A DNA stretch of 37,411 bases from assembly GCA_024709365.1 (NCBI GenBank), contig JANJWV010000027.1:1-37411 (forward strand), read 5' to 3'. Shown in pieces: positions 8,127 through 16,098 of this stretch. The stretch is from Desulfomicrobium sp. GTDB lineage: Bacteria > Desulfobacterota > Desulfovibrionia > Desulfovibrionales > Desulfomicrobiaceae. The position numbers were made by a program, and so were the translations under genes. Under the pieces are notes generated by a model. That model did not search any database. It had not been told where the DNA came from and worked only from the letters and a program-made list of their open reading frames with translations. Numbering within the stretch: position 1 is the first letter of the stretch; each line of letters begins with the position of its first letter.

Positions 8127-8161
8127 GCCTCCGGCGGGCAGGGGATGATCCCCTGCACCCC
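8127..8161 (+). repeat. 35-bp hairpin repeat, copy 2
   Basis: Exact second copy, offset by 100 bp from copy 1. The 65 bp between the copies is GC-rich and holds no gene. It lies just beyond the end of the minus-strand gene at 8179. Confidence 0.85.
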
Positions 8162-8178
8162 GTTTTGGAGGCAGTCTT

Positions 8179-8493
8179 CTACTCCCTGGTTTCAGATGCG
8201 CAGTGGGCGAAGGACGGGACGTAGAAGCCGTCGACAAGTTCCTGGGCCAGGGCTTCGAGCCGCTCCACGAAGGCATCGTCGAGAACCGTCTCCAGGGTCT
8301 CGTCCGAAGGCATCACCTCTTCCTCCGGCCCCCGCACCTTGAGCAGGATGACCCGCCCGTTGCTCATGACCTCGTATCCCACCACTTTGGCCATGCCCTG
8401 ACCGTGCAGATTCCGCACGTGCGCCGTGATGATCTCGTACAATTCCACGCCCGTGTCCGGCCTGGTCACGATGGAAAAAACGCGTTCCGCCAT
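8179..8493 (-). CDS. Conserved-looking hypothetical protein, 104 aa
   Basis: The 104-residue protein starts at an ATG preceded by AAGGAG at 5-nt spacing, which strongly supports translation. It is soluble and rather acidic, with N-terminal MAERVFSIVTRP and a mixed alpha/beta pattern (GYEVMSNGRVILLKVRG looks like a beta hairpin). No cysteine motif, signal peptide or membrane segment is present. It is transcribed divergently from the ferredoxin/AOR operon. I do not recognise the family. Confidence 0.65.
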   Translation of the reverse strand: MAERVFSIVTRPDTGVELYEIITAHVRNLHGQGMAKVVGYEVMSNGRVILLKVRGPEEEVMPSDETLETVLDDAFVERLEALAQELVDGFYVPSFAHCASETRE

Positions 8494-8562
8494 ATGGATC
8501 TCCTTGGGCCTCTAGCTTTCACGTTTGCCCCGCCTTGTAAACCGCCCGCACCGCACTTCACA

Positions 8563-8595
8563 ACCGGACCGAAGACCGGTAGACTTTCTTTTTTT
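8563..8595 (+). terminator. Terminator-like hairpin upstream of the ferredoxin gene
   Basis: ACCGG (8563-8567) pairs with CCGGT (8576-8580) over an 8-nt loop, followed by a T-rich run (8584-8595). It lies only 25 bp before the ferredoxin start, with no plus-strand gene between it and mnmG. It could stop mnmG read-through or act as a leader attenuator. Confidence 0.4.
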
Positions 8596-8619
8596 GAACA
8601 CCTTTCCCGGAACCGTATC

Positions 8620-9024
8620 ATGAAACACCTCGTCGCCTCGCGCATGGAGCGCTGCATCGGCTGCCACTCCTGCTCCCTGGCCTGCGCCCGGCTGGTGCAC
8701 AAGTGCCTGTCCTGGGAGAACGCCGGCATCCGCATCCAGTCCTCGGGCGGTCTGTCCACGGGCTTCACGGCCAAACTCTGCCTCGTCTGCGACCCGGCGC
8801 CCTGCGCCGCGGCCTGCCCCACGGGCAGCCTCAAACAGCGCAAGGGGGGCGGCGTGACGCAGAACAAGAAGCTCTGCATCCAGTGCGGCAAGTGCGCCGC
8901 GGCCTGCCCCGTGGACGCCATCGCCCAGGACCGCCAGGGCAACCCCTACGTCTGCATCCACTGCGGCAGCTGCGTGGAGTTCTGCCCCCACGATTGCCTG
9001 GAAATGCGGGAGGCCGAAGGATGA
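8620..9024 (+). CDS. Four-cluster [4Fe-4S] ferredoxin, AOR partner
   Basis: A 134-residue iron-sulfur protein with sixteen cysteines in four groups: CIGCHSCSLAC (C12-C22), CLVCDPAPCAAAC, CIQCGKCAAAC and CIHCGSCVEFC, giving four [4Fe-4S] clusters as in the DmsB/HycB type of electron-transfer subunit. No signal peptide is present, so it is cytoplasmic. The ATG at 8620 is chosen because the family begins at the first cluster motif; the open frame upstream has no family similarity. The stop overlaps the AOR start (ATGA), so it is almost certainly the electron acceptor of that enzyme. Confidence 0.9.
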   Translation: MKHLVASRMERCIGCHSCSLACARLVHKCLSWENAGIRIQSSGGLSTGFTAKLCLVCDPAPCAAACPTGSLKQRKGGGVTQNKKLCIQCGKCAAACPVDAIAQDRQGNPYVCIHCGSCVEFCPHDCLEMREAEG

Positions 9025-10778
9025 TCACCGAAAATTTCAGAATCCTCGAAGTGAACCTGTCCACGGAGCGTTCGGCCATCAAGAACGTGCCCGGCGTGGA
9101 AACGGTCCTCGGCGGATCGGGCCTGGCGGCGAAACTGCACCTGGAGTACTCCCGACCCGGCCTGGCCTGGGACGACCCCTCCCAGCCCCTCATCTTTGCC
9201 ATCGGGCCCCTGACGGGGTTCTTTCCGCTGATGAGCAAGACCGTCTGCGCCTTCACCTCGCCCCTGCACGGCCAGTACGCCGAGTCCCACGCCGGGGCCC
9301 GCTCGGCCCTGGCCCTGCGCTTCGCGGGCATCGACGCCCTGGTGGTCATCGGCAAGGCCGAGCGGCCGACCGTCCTGCACCTTGGCGCCAACGTCATCGA
9401 GTTCATGGAAGCCGGCTACCTGTGGGGCAAGGACGCCCTGACCACGGGCAAGCTCCTGCGCCGCATCCTCAAGGGCTCGGGCCACCGCACCATCATGCGC
9501 ATCGGCCCGGCCGGCGAGAACAAGTCGGCCATGGCCTGCATCAACGTCGACACCTACCGCCACTTCGGACGCCTGGGCGGGGGCGGCGTCATGGGCGCCA
9601 AGAACCTCAAGGCCATCGCCATCGAGGGCAACAACGCCCTGGAACTGCCCGCAGGCAAGGAGTACGCGAACCTGTTCGTCGACATCTACCGCAAACTGAC
9701 GGACACGGACATGATGCGCAAGTACCACAACCTGGGCACGGCCTCGAACCTCGAAGCCCTGAACGAGCTCAAGGCCCTGCCCTGGCGCAACCTCCAGGCC
9801 ACCTCGGACCCGGGCATCGAAGGCATCACGGGCGAGCGCTTCGCCGACGACACCCTGCTCAGGAACGCCGCCTGCGCGGGCTGCCCCGTGGGCTGCATCC
9901 ACATCGGCTTCGTGCGCGAGAAGTTCCACAAGGACAACCAGTACCTCTACCGCCAAGTGGGCTACGACTACGAGCCCATCTTCGCCACGGGTTCCATGCT
10001 CGGCCTGACCCACGCCCCGGACGTGCTGACGGTCATGGACGAGGTGGAGAAGGCGGGCCTTGACGTCATGAGCGGCGGCGTGGCCCTGGCCTGGGCCACG
10101 GAGGCCCTGGAGAAGGGCGTGGTCACCCAGGAACAGACCGGGATCGACCTGCGCTTCGGCGATGCGCAGGGCTACATGCGGGCCGTGCACATGCTCGGCG
10201 GCGCCGTGAACGACTTCTGGCGCACCCTGGCCGGCGGGACCACGGCCGCGGCCGCGCGCTACGGCGGCGGGGACTTCGCCTGCGTGCTCGGCCAGGAGAT
10301 GGCCGGCTACGCCACGGGCGAGGTCTTCTACGTGGCCCAGGGCCTGGGCCTGCGCCACTCGCACCTCGACACCGGCGCCTACACCTACGACCAGTCCAAA
10401 GCCCCCAAGGACGTGGACAAGGCCCTGGCCTTCCTGCTGGAGGACGAACGCGAGCGCGTCATCCTGACCTCCATGGTGGCTTGCCTCTTCGCCCGCAAGG
10501 TCTACGACCCCGAAACCCTGCGCCAGTGCCTGACGGTCCTCGGCGGCCAGGCCCTGGCAGACGGCCTGGACGACGCCGCCGCCCGCATCCAGAAACTGCG
10601 CTGGCAGGCCCGCGCGGCCGGCGGCTACGACCCCATGAACGTGCGCATCCCCAAGCGCTTCCTGGAGGTCGAAACCTGGAAGGGCCGCACCGACCCGCAG
10701 TACCTGGAAGAACTCCGCCTGGCCTACGCCGGGGCCATCCGGGAGATGTGCGGCCAAGGTGATGTGAAACCGGCATGA
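9021..10778 (+). CDS. Aldehyde ferredoxin oxidoreductase (tungsten enzyme family)
   Basis: A 585-residue member of the AOR family, which oxidises aldehydes to carboxylates with a tungsto-bispterin cofactor and one [4Fe-4S] cluster. The N-terminal cofactor domain shows GGSGLAAKLH, GPLTG and ESHAGARSALALRFAGIDALVV. The cluster motif CAGCPVGC supplies C285, C288 and C292, and C488 matches the fourth ligand, spaced almost exactly as in Pyrococcus AOR. Length is about 20 residues shorter than the archaeal enzyme. It is translationally coupled to the ferredoxin gene. Whether tungsten or molybdenum is used, and which aldehyde, cannot be read from sequence; detoxification of ethanol- or amino-acid-derived aldehydes is usual. 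Confidence 0.92.
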   Translation: MITENFRILEVNLSTERSAIKNVPGVETVLGGSGLAAKLHLEYSRPGLAWDDPSQPLIFAIGPLTGFFPLMSKTVCAFTSPLHGQYAESHAGARSALALRFAGIDALVVIGKAERPTVLHLGANVIEFMEAGYLWGKDALTTGKLLRRILKGSGHRTIMRIGPAGENKSAMACINVDTYRHFGRLGGGGVMGAKNLKAIAIEGNNALELPAGKEYANLFVDIYRKLTDTDMMRKYHNLGTASNLEALNELKALPWRNLQATSDPGIEGITGERFADDTLLRNAACAGCPVGCIHIGFVREKFHKDNQYLYRQVGYDYEPIFATGSMLGLTHAPDVLTVMDEVEKAGLDVMSGGVALAWATEALEKGVVTQEQTGIDLRFGDAQGYMRAVHMLGGAVNDFWRTLAGGTTAAAARYGGGDFACVLGQEMAGYATGEVFYVAQGLGLRHSHLDTGAYTYDQSKAPKDVDKALAFLLEDERERVILTSMVACLFARKVYDPETLRQCLTVLGGQALADGLDDAAARIQKLRWQARAAGGYDPMNVRIPKRFLEVETWKGRTDPQYLEELRLAYAGAIREMCGQGDVKPA

Positions 10779-10817
10779 ACGACGAGCACAGAGCCCCTTT
10801 CTTTCGGGAGGTCACGC

Positions 10818-11228
10818 ATGGATAGCCAGGATGTCCGATGGCGCCAACGGTTGGCCCAGTTCGAGAAATCCTTCGCCCTGCTGGAATCGGCCATCGCCAT
10901 CGAAAGGCTGACCGTCATCGAACGCGCCGGGCTGATCCAGTTCTTTGAAATGGCCTTCGAACAGGGCTGGAAGCTGCTCAAGGACTACCAGGAGTCCGTC
11001 GGGTTCGAGATCGTCAGCCCGCGCCAGGCCATCAAGCAGGCCTTCCAGTCCGGGCTCGTCGCCGACGGCCACGCCTGGATCGGGGCCCTCGAAGACCGCA
11101 ACCTGACCACGCACACCTACAACGAGCAGACGGCCCTGGCCGTGGAGAACAAAATCCGCTCGTCCTACTACCCACTCCTCAAAGCCCTTCAGGAAACCTT
11201 CAAGGCAAAGGCCCGCGAAGAACAATGA
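10818..11228 (+). CDS. HI0074-family HEPN protein (nucleotidyltransferase partner)
   Basis: A 136-residue all-helical protein of the nucleotidyltransferase substrate-binding (HI0074) family, related to HepT. The HEPN signature R-x4-H-x-Y is present as RNLTTHTY (Arg94, His99, Tyr101), the motif used by HEPN RNase toxins. GGGAG at 10806-10810 precedes the ATG. The gene overlaps the MNT gene by ATGA, the usual arrangement of MntA/HepT-type (type VII) toxin-antitoxin pairs. HI0074 members were first described as substrate-binding partners rather than toxins, so toxicity is inferred, not shown. Confidence 0.85.
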   Translation: MDSQDVRWRQRLAQFEKSFALLESAIAIERLTVIERAGLIQFFEMAFEQGWKLLKDYQESVGFEIVSPRQAIKQAFQSGLVADGHAWIGALEDRNLTTHTYNEQTALAVENKIRSSYYPLLKALQETFKAKAREEQ

Positions 11229-11545
11229 ACGAACTTTCCCGTACCGGGCTTCGGGCAGACGACATCGAGCTCATCGTCGGGGCGGCGAAGCGCTTCCCTG
11301 AAATCCGCCAGCTCGTACTTTTCGGTTCGCGGGCCAAAGGCACGCACAAGCCAGGCTCGGACGTCGATCTGGCCATCAAGGGCAACCAGCTGACCTACGA
11401 CACCCCTGTCCGCCTGGCCGGCATCCTGAACGAAGAGCTGCCGCTCCCCTATTTCTTCGATGTGGTGGATTACGAAACCATTACGGAACGGCAGCTGGCC
11501 GAGCACATCGACCGCGTCGGCATCGTGCTGCTCGATCAGCCCTGA
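11225..11545 (+). CDS. Minimal nucleotidyltransferase (HI0073/MntA type)
   Basis: A 106-residue protein of the DNA polymerase beta superfamily. The signature GSRAKGTHKPGSDVD fits GS-x10-D-x-D exactly (Gly34, Ser35, Asp46, Asp48), so the metal-binding acids are intact. In MntA/HepT systems this enzyme AMPylates the HEPN toxin and so neutralises it. The start overlaps the HEPN gene stop. The 3' end overlaps the convergent thpR gene by 10 bp. Confidence 0.88.
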   Translation: MNELSRTGLRADDIELIVGAAKRFPEIRQLVLFGSRAKGTHKPGSDVDLAIKGNQLTYDTPVRLAGILNEELPLPYFFDVVDYETITERQLAEHIDRVGIVLLDQP

Positions 11546-12096
11546 TCCGCCAGGGCGACTTCCGCCACCCTGCGATACTCCGGGCCCGACGGCCGCAGGA
11601 CGCTCTGCCAGAGCACCACGCCGTCCACGCCGAACGCGGGCCAGTCCCGCGTCAGCGCCCTGGCGAGACCCGGCCAGTCGTCCCCCCTGGCCGCTTCCCT
11701 GACCCGGGCCACGGTGACGTGGGCGGCGAAGGGCTTGGTCTCGGCCGCGAAGCCCTCGCGGATAAGGGCCTCGTCCAGGGCGCTGAAGTACGCCCCGCAG
11801 GAATCCTCGCCTCGGGCGAACCCCACCCAGACCACGCGCGGCGCGCCCCTGGCCGGAAAAAACCCGCCCGCCCCGCCTTGCAGTTCGAACCGCCCCCGAG
11901 CCGCCGCCCGCATGGCCTTGACGATGCCCCCGACCTTCGCCTCGTCCGTCTCCCCCAGGAACTTGAGGGTCACGTGCGCCAGTTCGGACCGCACCCAGGA
12001 CATCCTGGACTTGAGCCGCCCTCTCCACGCGCCCTGCACCTCGCGGATGATCCGCACGTACTCGGCGGGAATGGGAATGCCGATGAAAAGCCTCAT
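11536..12096 (-). CDS. thpR: RNA 2',3'-cyclic phosphodiesterase (LigT/2H family)
   Basis: A 186-residue 2H phosphoesterase. Both catalytic H-x-T motifs are present, HVTLKFLGET (His41) and HVTVAR (His126), and the N-terminus MRLFIGIPIP is typical of the family. Such enzymes open 2',3'-cyclic phosphates of RNA and were first named 2'-5' RNA ligases. The open frame begins earlier (12123), but the family N-terminus supports the ATG at 12096. It runs in the same direction as pepA, about 280 bp downstream of that gene, with the palindromic element at 12183-12321 between them. Confidence 0.88.
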   Translation of the reverse strand: MRLFIGIPIPAEYVRIIREVQGAWRGRLKSRMSWVRSELAHVTLKFLGETDEAKVGGIVKAMRAAARGRFELQGGAGGFFPARGAPRVVWVGFARGEDSCGAYFSALDEALIREGFAAETKPFAAHVTVARVREAARGDDWPGLARALTRDWPAFGVDGVVLWQSVLRPSGPEYRRVAEVALADQG

Positions 12097-12182
12097 GCCC
12101 AGTAACCCCTGCGCCATATTCACTTCTCAGGAAAAGGAGCTGACTCCCCCGCACCGCCGCCAAGCGAGTCCGGGTCGGGACG

Positions 12183-12321
12183 GCGTTGGCGCGTCGACTG
12201 TCCGACCGATCCAGGCATCGTTTGGTTCCCCGTCGTCATCCGCCCCAAGCGCGGCCACCGCGCCCTGCACGCGACGGGGAACCATTACGAGGCCGGAGAG
12301 GAAGTTTCGACGCGCCAACGC
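12183..12321. repeat. 139-bp nested palindromic element
   Basis: Two perfect inverted repeats are nested: an outer 15-bp pair (12183-12197 with 12307-12321, arm starting GCGTTGGCGCG) and an inner 13-bp pair (12223-12235 with 12272-12284, arm TGGTTCCCCGTCG), with a short GCGCGG/CCGCGC pair near the centre. It lies between pepA and thpR. No coding frame is supported. It could be a miniature transposable element, a structured RNA or a transcription stop without a T run. Confidence 0.75.
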
Positions 12322-12377
12322 TGCCCCGACCCGGACACGCGCTCCACGCCGAAGCCCCCAATGCCCTCTTCCTTCAT

Positions 12378-13850
12378 TTACAAAGCCATCTCACCGCCAT
12401 CCTCCGCATACGCCCCGACCAGCTCCCACAGCGTCCGCACCCCGAACCCCGTGCCCCCTGGCCTGAAGACCGAGGCGTTCTCATCGGTCCAGGCCGGGCC
12501 GGCGATGTCCAGGTGGGCCCAGTCCACGCCCTCGGGCACGAAGTTCTTGAGGAACATGGCCGCGTAGATGGCCCCGCCCTCGCGCGTGGCGATGTTCTTC
12601 AGGTCCGCCACGTCGCTTTTCAGCGGCACGCCGTACTCGGCCCACAGGGGCATGGGCCAGAAGCGTTCGCCCACGCGGCTGCCGCCCTCGCGGATGCGCT
12701 GGTCCAGTTCGGCCGTGGTGGCGAAGACGGCGGCGACCTTGGTGCCCAGGGCCACGAGGCAGGCCCCGGTCAGGGTGGCCAGGTCCACCAGGATCTCGGG
12801 CTCGAAGCGCGCGCTGTAGGCCAGGGCGTCGGCCAGGATGAGGCGGCCCTCGGCGTCGGTGTTGAGGATCTCGACGGTCTTGCCGTTCATGGCCGTGACC
12901 ACGTCGCCGGGTTTGGTGGCCCGGCTGCCCGGCACGTTCTCGGTGCACGGCAGCAGGCCCACCACCCGCCGCGGCGCCCCGCCGGCCAGGCCGACGGCCT
13001 TGAACAGGCCCAGGATGGCGGCCGCGCCGGCCATGTCGCCCTTCATCTCGTGCATCTTGGCCGCTGGCTTGAGGGATATGCCGCCGGTGTCGAAGGTCAC
13101 GCCCTTGCCGACGAAGACCAGGGGCCGGCCTCCGTGCGGATTGGAATCCAGCACGATGAAGCGGGCCGGCGTGTCGCTGCCGCGGAAGACCGAGGCGAAG
13201 GTGCCCATGCCCATGGCGACGATCTCCTCGGGCTCCATGACCTGCACGCCGAATCCGTACCGCCCGGCCAGGTCGCGGGCCGTTGCGGCCAGATGCTCGG
13301 GCGTGGCCACGTTGGACGGGGTGTTGACCAGGTCGCGGGCCAGTCGCACGCCTTCGGCCACGGCCATGGCGCGGTCACGCCGGAGCCGCATGTCGGATTC
13401 ACCGCTCAGTATCGCGAAATCTGCGGGAAAATCCTCCTCGCCGGGGTCGGACTTGAAGGCCGTGAAACGGTATCCGGCCAGCAGGGCGGCCGTAACGCAC
13501 TCCGCGGCCATGTCCCCGTCCAACCCCAGCCTGTCCAGATGCCCCGCGTCGACGGCCAGGCGGGCGAGTTCCTGGTCGGCGGCGGCGCGCACGGCCGTAC
13601 CCACGGCGGAGCGGAATGCGTCGACGTCGACCTCGTCAGCCTTGCCCAAACCGACCAGCAGGCAGGACCCGGCCGCGCCGGAACACAGCCGCGTGCGCCC
13701 GGCCTTGCCGGAAAATGCCATGGCGGGATCCAGTCCAAGAGCCGTGAGCAATTCCATATCCTCCCCGCCCCAGAACGCGCCTTCGGGCCGGAACATGACG
13801 AGGACCGCGCCGCCGGATTCATCGCAATTTCGAAAGATTTCAATATTCAT
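12378..13850 (-). CDS. pepA: Leucyl aminopeptidase (M17)
   Basis: A 490-residue cytosolic di-metal aminopeptidase that removes N-terminal residues during peptide turnover. The metal-binding core is intact: VGKGVTFDTGGISLKP, MKGDMAGAA and the NTDAEGRL signature (about nt 12841-12864). The N-terminal macro-like domain of the family is present but divergent. Of two adjacent ATG codons (13853 and 13850), the second has the better spacing from GAGG. In E. coli PepA also binds DNA; nothing here shows that. It is divergent from the DUF2867 oxidoreductase gene. Confidence 0.93.
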   Translation of the reverse strand: MNIEIFRNCDESGGAVLVMFRPEGAFWGGEDMELLTALGLDPAMAFSGKAGRTRLCSGAAGSCLLVGLGKADEVDVDAFRSAVGTAVRAAADQELARLAVDAGHLDRLGLDGDMAAECVTAALLAGYRFTAFKSDPGEEDFPADFAILSGESDMRLRRDRAMAVAEGVRLARDLVNTPSNVATPEHLAATARDLAGRYGFGVQVMEPEEIVAMGMGTFASVFRGSDTPARFIVLDSNPHGGRPLVFVGKGVTFDTGGISLKPAAKMHEMKGDMAGAAAILGLFKAVGLAGGAPRRVVGLLPCTENVPGSRATKPGDVVTAMNGKTVEILNTDAEGRLILADALAYSARFEPEILVDLATLTGACLVALGTKVAAVFATTAELDQRIREGGSRVGERFWPMPLWAEYGVPLKSDVADLKNIATREGGAIYAAMFLKNFVPEGVDWAHLDIAGPAWTDENASVFRPGGTGFGVRTLWELVGAYAEDGGEMAL

Positions 13851-13977
13851 CATTGCCTCATCGCTCAAAAATGGTGACATTAGAGTCAAAGGACATACGA
13901 GGCTTGAGCGTCCGAGTAAAGGCGCGCACCCGAAGCCGGACACGACTCCCCGCGCACGCGCAACCAGGAGACCCAAC

Positions 13978-15501
13978 ATGGATCACAACCGCACCGTCGC
14001 CGTTCTCGGGGCCACGGGCTACATTGGAGGCCGCCTCGTCCCGGCGCTGCTGGAGCGCGGCTGGCGCGTCCGGGCAGTGGGGCGCAACCCCGACAAGCTG
14101 CGCTGCCGGGCCTTCGCCTCGAACCCGAACGTCGAACTGGCCCGCGCCGACGCCCTGGACGGGCCGACCCTGACCGAGGCCCTGCGCGGGTGCTTCGCGG
14201 CCTACTACCTGGTGCACTCCATGTTCCCGGGGGTCAAAGACTTCGAGGACCGCGACAAGCGGGCCGCCATGACCATGCGCGACGCAGCGGCCGAGGCCGG
14301 ACTCGAACGTCTGGTCTACCTGGGCGGCCTGGGCGACCAGGACGGCTCCTTGAGCGCGCACCTCAAGTCCCGCATGGAGGTCGGCGAAATCCTGGCCGGC
14401 GGACCCGTACCCCTGACCTGGCTGCGCGCGGCCATGATCATGGGCTCGGGCAGCGCGTCCTTCGAGATCCTGCGCTATCTGGTGGAGCGCCTGCCCGTCA
14501 TGGTCACCCCGGCCTGGGTCAAGTCCCTGTCCCAGCCCATCGCCGTGACCAACGTCATCGACTACCTCTGCGGCTGCCTGGACGTTCCCGCCACCGCCGG
14601 ACGCACCTTCGACATCGGCGGCCCCGACATCCTGAGCTACCGCGAACTCTTCGACATCTACGCCCGTGTGGCCGGCTTGCGCAAACGCATCATCATCCCC
14701 GTGCCCGTGCTCACGCCCAAGCTCTCGTCGTACTGGATCCAACTGGTCACGCCGGTGCCCACGAGCCTCTCCCGGCCCCTGGCCGAGGGCCTGCGCAACA
14801 GGGTCGTGTGCCGCGAAAACACCATCCGCGAGCTCATCCCCACCCGCCTGCTGTCGCCCGAGGAAGCCATCGCCCGCGCCCTGGACCGCACGGTCCGGCA
14901 CGAGGTCGAGACCTGCTGGTCCGACGCCGGCAGCCTGCGCGTGCCCGAATGGATCGACTGCGGGGACGCGCCCTATGCCGGCGGGACGGTCTTCGAGTCG
15001 GCCCACACCGTGACCCTGTCCGCCACGCCGACGCGGGTCTGGCACGTCCTTACCCGCCTGGGCGGCGACGAGGGCTGGATGTACGGGGACTGGCTGTGGA
15101 AAATGCGCGGTCTCCTCGACAAGCTCATCGGCGGAACCGGCCTGCGCCGGGGCCGTCGCCACCCGAGCGACCTGCGCGTCGGCGACGCCTTGGATTTCTG
15201 GCGGGTGCTGGTGGTGGAGGAGAACAGCCGCCTGCGGCTGCTGGCCGAGATGAAGGTGCCGGGCGAGGCCCTGCTGCAGTTCGACGTGGAAGAGCGCGGC
15301 CCGAACCGCACCGCCCTGACCCTGCGCGCACGCTTCCTGCCGCGGGGTTTATGGGGTATCGTCTACTGGAAGGCACTCGCCCCCGTGCACACGCCGCTGT
15401 TCAGGGGCATGCTCACGGCCCTGGCCCGCAAAGTCGGAGGAGCCATCCTGTCCGGACCCGTCACGCCACCCAAGGAGGACTCGAAATGTCGAATATCCTG
15501 A
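13978..15501 (+). CDS. SDR/NmrA-type NAD(P)-binding protein with DUF2867 domain
   Basis: A 507-residue two-domain protein. The first 300 residues form an atypical short-chain dehydrogenase/NmrA fold with the nucleotide motif GATGYIGG (residues 11-18). The C-terminal part (about 325-495) is a DUF2867 domain, a START-like fold probably binding a hydrophobic ligand. AGGAG precedes the ATG. The catalytic Tyr-x3-Lys is not obvious, so it may act as a redox sensor or atypical reductase. The last 16 bp overlap the next gene, giving a two-gene operon with a flavin protein. Confidence 0.85.
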   Translation: MDHNRTVAVLGATGYIGGRLVPALLERGWRVRAVGRNPDKLRCRAFASNPNVELARADALDGPTLTEALRGCFAAYYLVHSMFPGVKDFEDRDKRAAMTMRDAAAEAGLERLVYLGGLGDQDGSLSAHLKSRMEVGEILAGGPVPLTWLRAAMIMGSGSASFEILRYLVERLPVMVTPAWVKSLSQPIAVTNVIDYLCGCLDVPATAGRTFDIGGPDILSYRELFDIYARVAGLRKRIIIPVPVLTPKLSSYWIQLVTPVPTSLSRPLAEGLRNRVVCRENTIRELIPTRLLSPEEAIARALDRTVRHEVETCWSDAGSLRVPEWIDCGDAPYAGGTVFESAHTVTLSATPTRVWHVLTRLGGDEGWMYGDWLWKMRGLLDKLIGGTGLRRGRRHPSDLRVGDALDFWRVLVVEENSRLRLLAEMKVPGEALLQFDVEERGPNRTALTLRARFLPRGLWGIVYWKALAPVHTPLFRGMLTALARKVGGAILSGPVTPPKEDSKCRIS

Positions 15502-15974
15502 CCGAACCCCGCTCCCAGGAAAAGACCATCAACGACCCCGACGTGCGCCGCAGCCTCGAAGCCATCCTGAACGGACAGCGTAGCGGGGTTCTGGCCACGT
15601 GCTTCATGGACATCCCCCTGTGCAGCCAGATGGCCTTCGCCGTCGACGAGGACCTGCGGGCCCTGATCATGGTCACGCCAAGACAGACCGCCAAGTACGA
15701 CAACATGAGCGCCAACCCCAACGTGTCCTTTCTGGTCAGCACGGCCAGGAACGACCCGGCGGACCCGGCGCAGGCCCAGGCCCTGACCGTCACGGCCTTC
15801 GCCACGGAACTCGACGGGGAGCGCCGCCATCGCGCCGTGACCCTGTTCACGCGCAAGCACCCGAACCTCGCGGCCTTTGCCTCGGCCTCGGCCAACGCGG
15901 TCATGGAGCTCAGGATCGGCACCTATTTCCTGGTCGACAACTTCCAGCAGGTCACGCGCATCGCCATGGGGTGA
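15486..15974 (+). CDS. Pyridoxamine 5'-phosphate oxidase-like flavin-binding protein
   Basis: A 162-residue split-barrel protein of the PNPOx-like superfamily, which binds FMN, F420 or heme. The N-terminal strand pattern GVLATCFMDIPLCSQMAFAVDEDLRAL and PRQTAKYDNMSANPNVSFLV is typical of the barrel (ligand-binding region). AAGGAGGA precedes the ATG. It overlaps the DUF2867 gene by 16 bp, so both are translated from one message. The substrate is unknown; a role as a flavin reductase or nitroreductase-like protein is possible. A strong hairpin (GGCCGGTT/AACCGGCC, 15993-16014) follows. Confidence 0.82.
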   Translation: MSNILTEPRSQEKTINDPDVRRSLEAILNGQRSGVLATCFMDIPLCSQMAFAVDEDLRALIMVTPRQTAKYDNMSANPNVSFLVSTARNDPADPAQAQALTVTAFATELDGERRHRAVTLFTRKHPNLAAFASASANAVMELRIGTYFLVDNFQQVTRIAMG

Positions 15975-15992
15975 CATTTTCGGCGCGGGACC

Positions 15993-16014
15993 GGCCGGTT
16001 CTGGACAACCGGCC
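15993..16014 (+). terminator. Hairpin after the flavin-protein gene
   Basis: GGCCGGTT (15993-16000) pairs perfectly with AACCGGCC (16007-16014) over a 6-nt loop. No T run follows, so it is a weak intrinsic terminator or a leader structure of the DUF523 gene. Confidence 0.4.
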
Positions 16015-16098
16015 AGAATTCGAGAATATTTCCCGAAATGGCATTCGAGTCGGACAACCCGCGCGTCCCGGAGGCGCGCAACGGCAAGGAGAGACATC

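Noticed and set aside
5963-8158. Very long open frame antisense to mnmG (and similar ones antisense to AOR, the PAS kinase and malate synthase)
   Set aside because: Typical shadow of high-GC coding sequence; the sense strand encodes clear conserved enzymes.
8027-8161. CRISPR array from the two 35-bp repeats
   Set aside because: Only two copies with a 65-bp interval, no cas gene, and a long self-hairpin within the repeat.
12183-12321. Integron attC site
   Set aside because: The outer arms do not fit the RYYYAAC/GTTRRRY core and no integrase or gene cassette is nearby.
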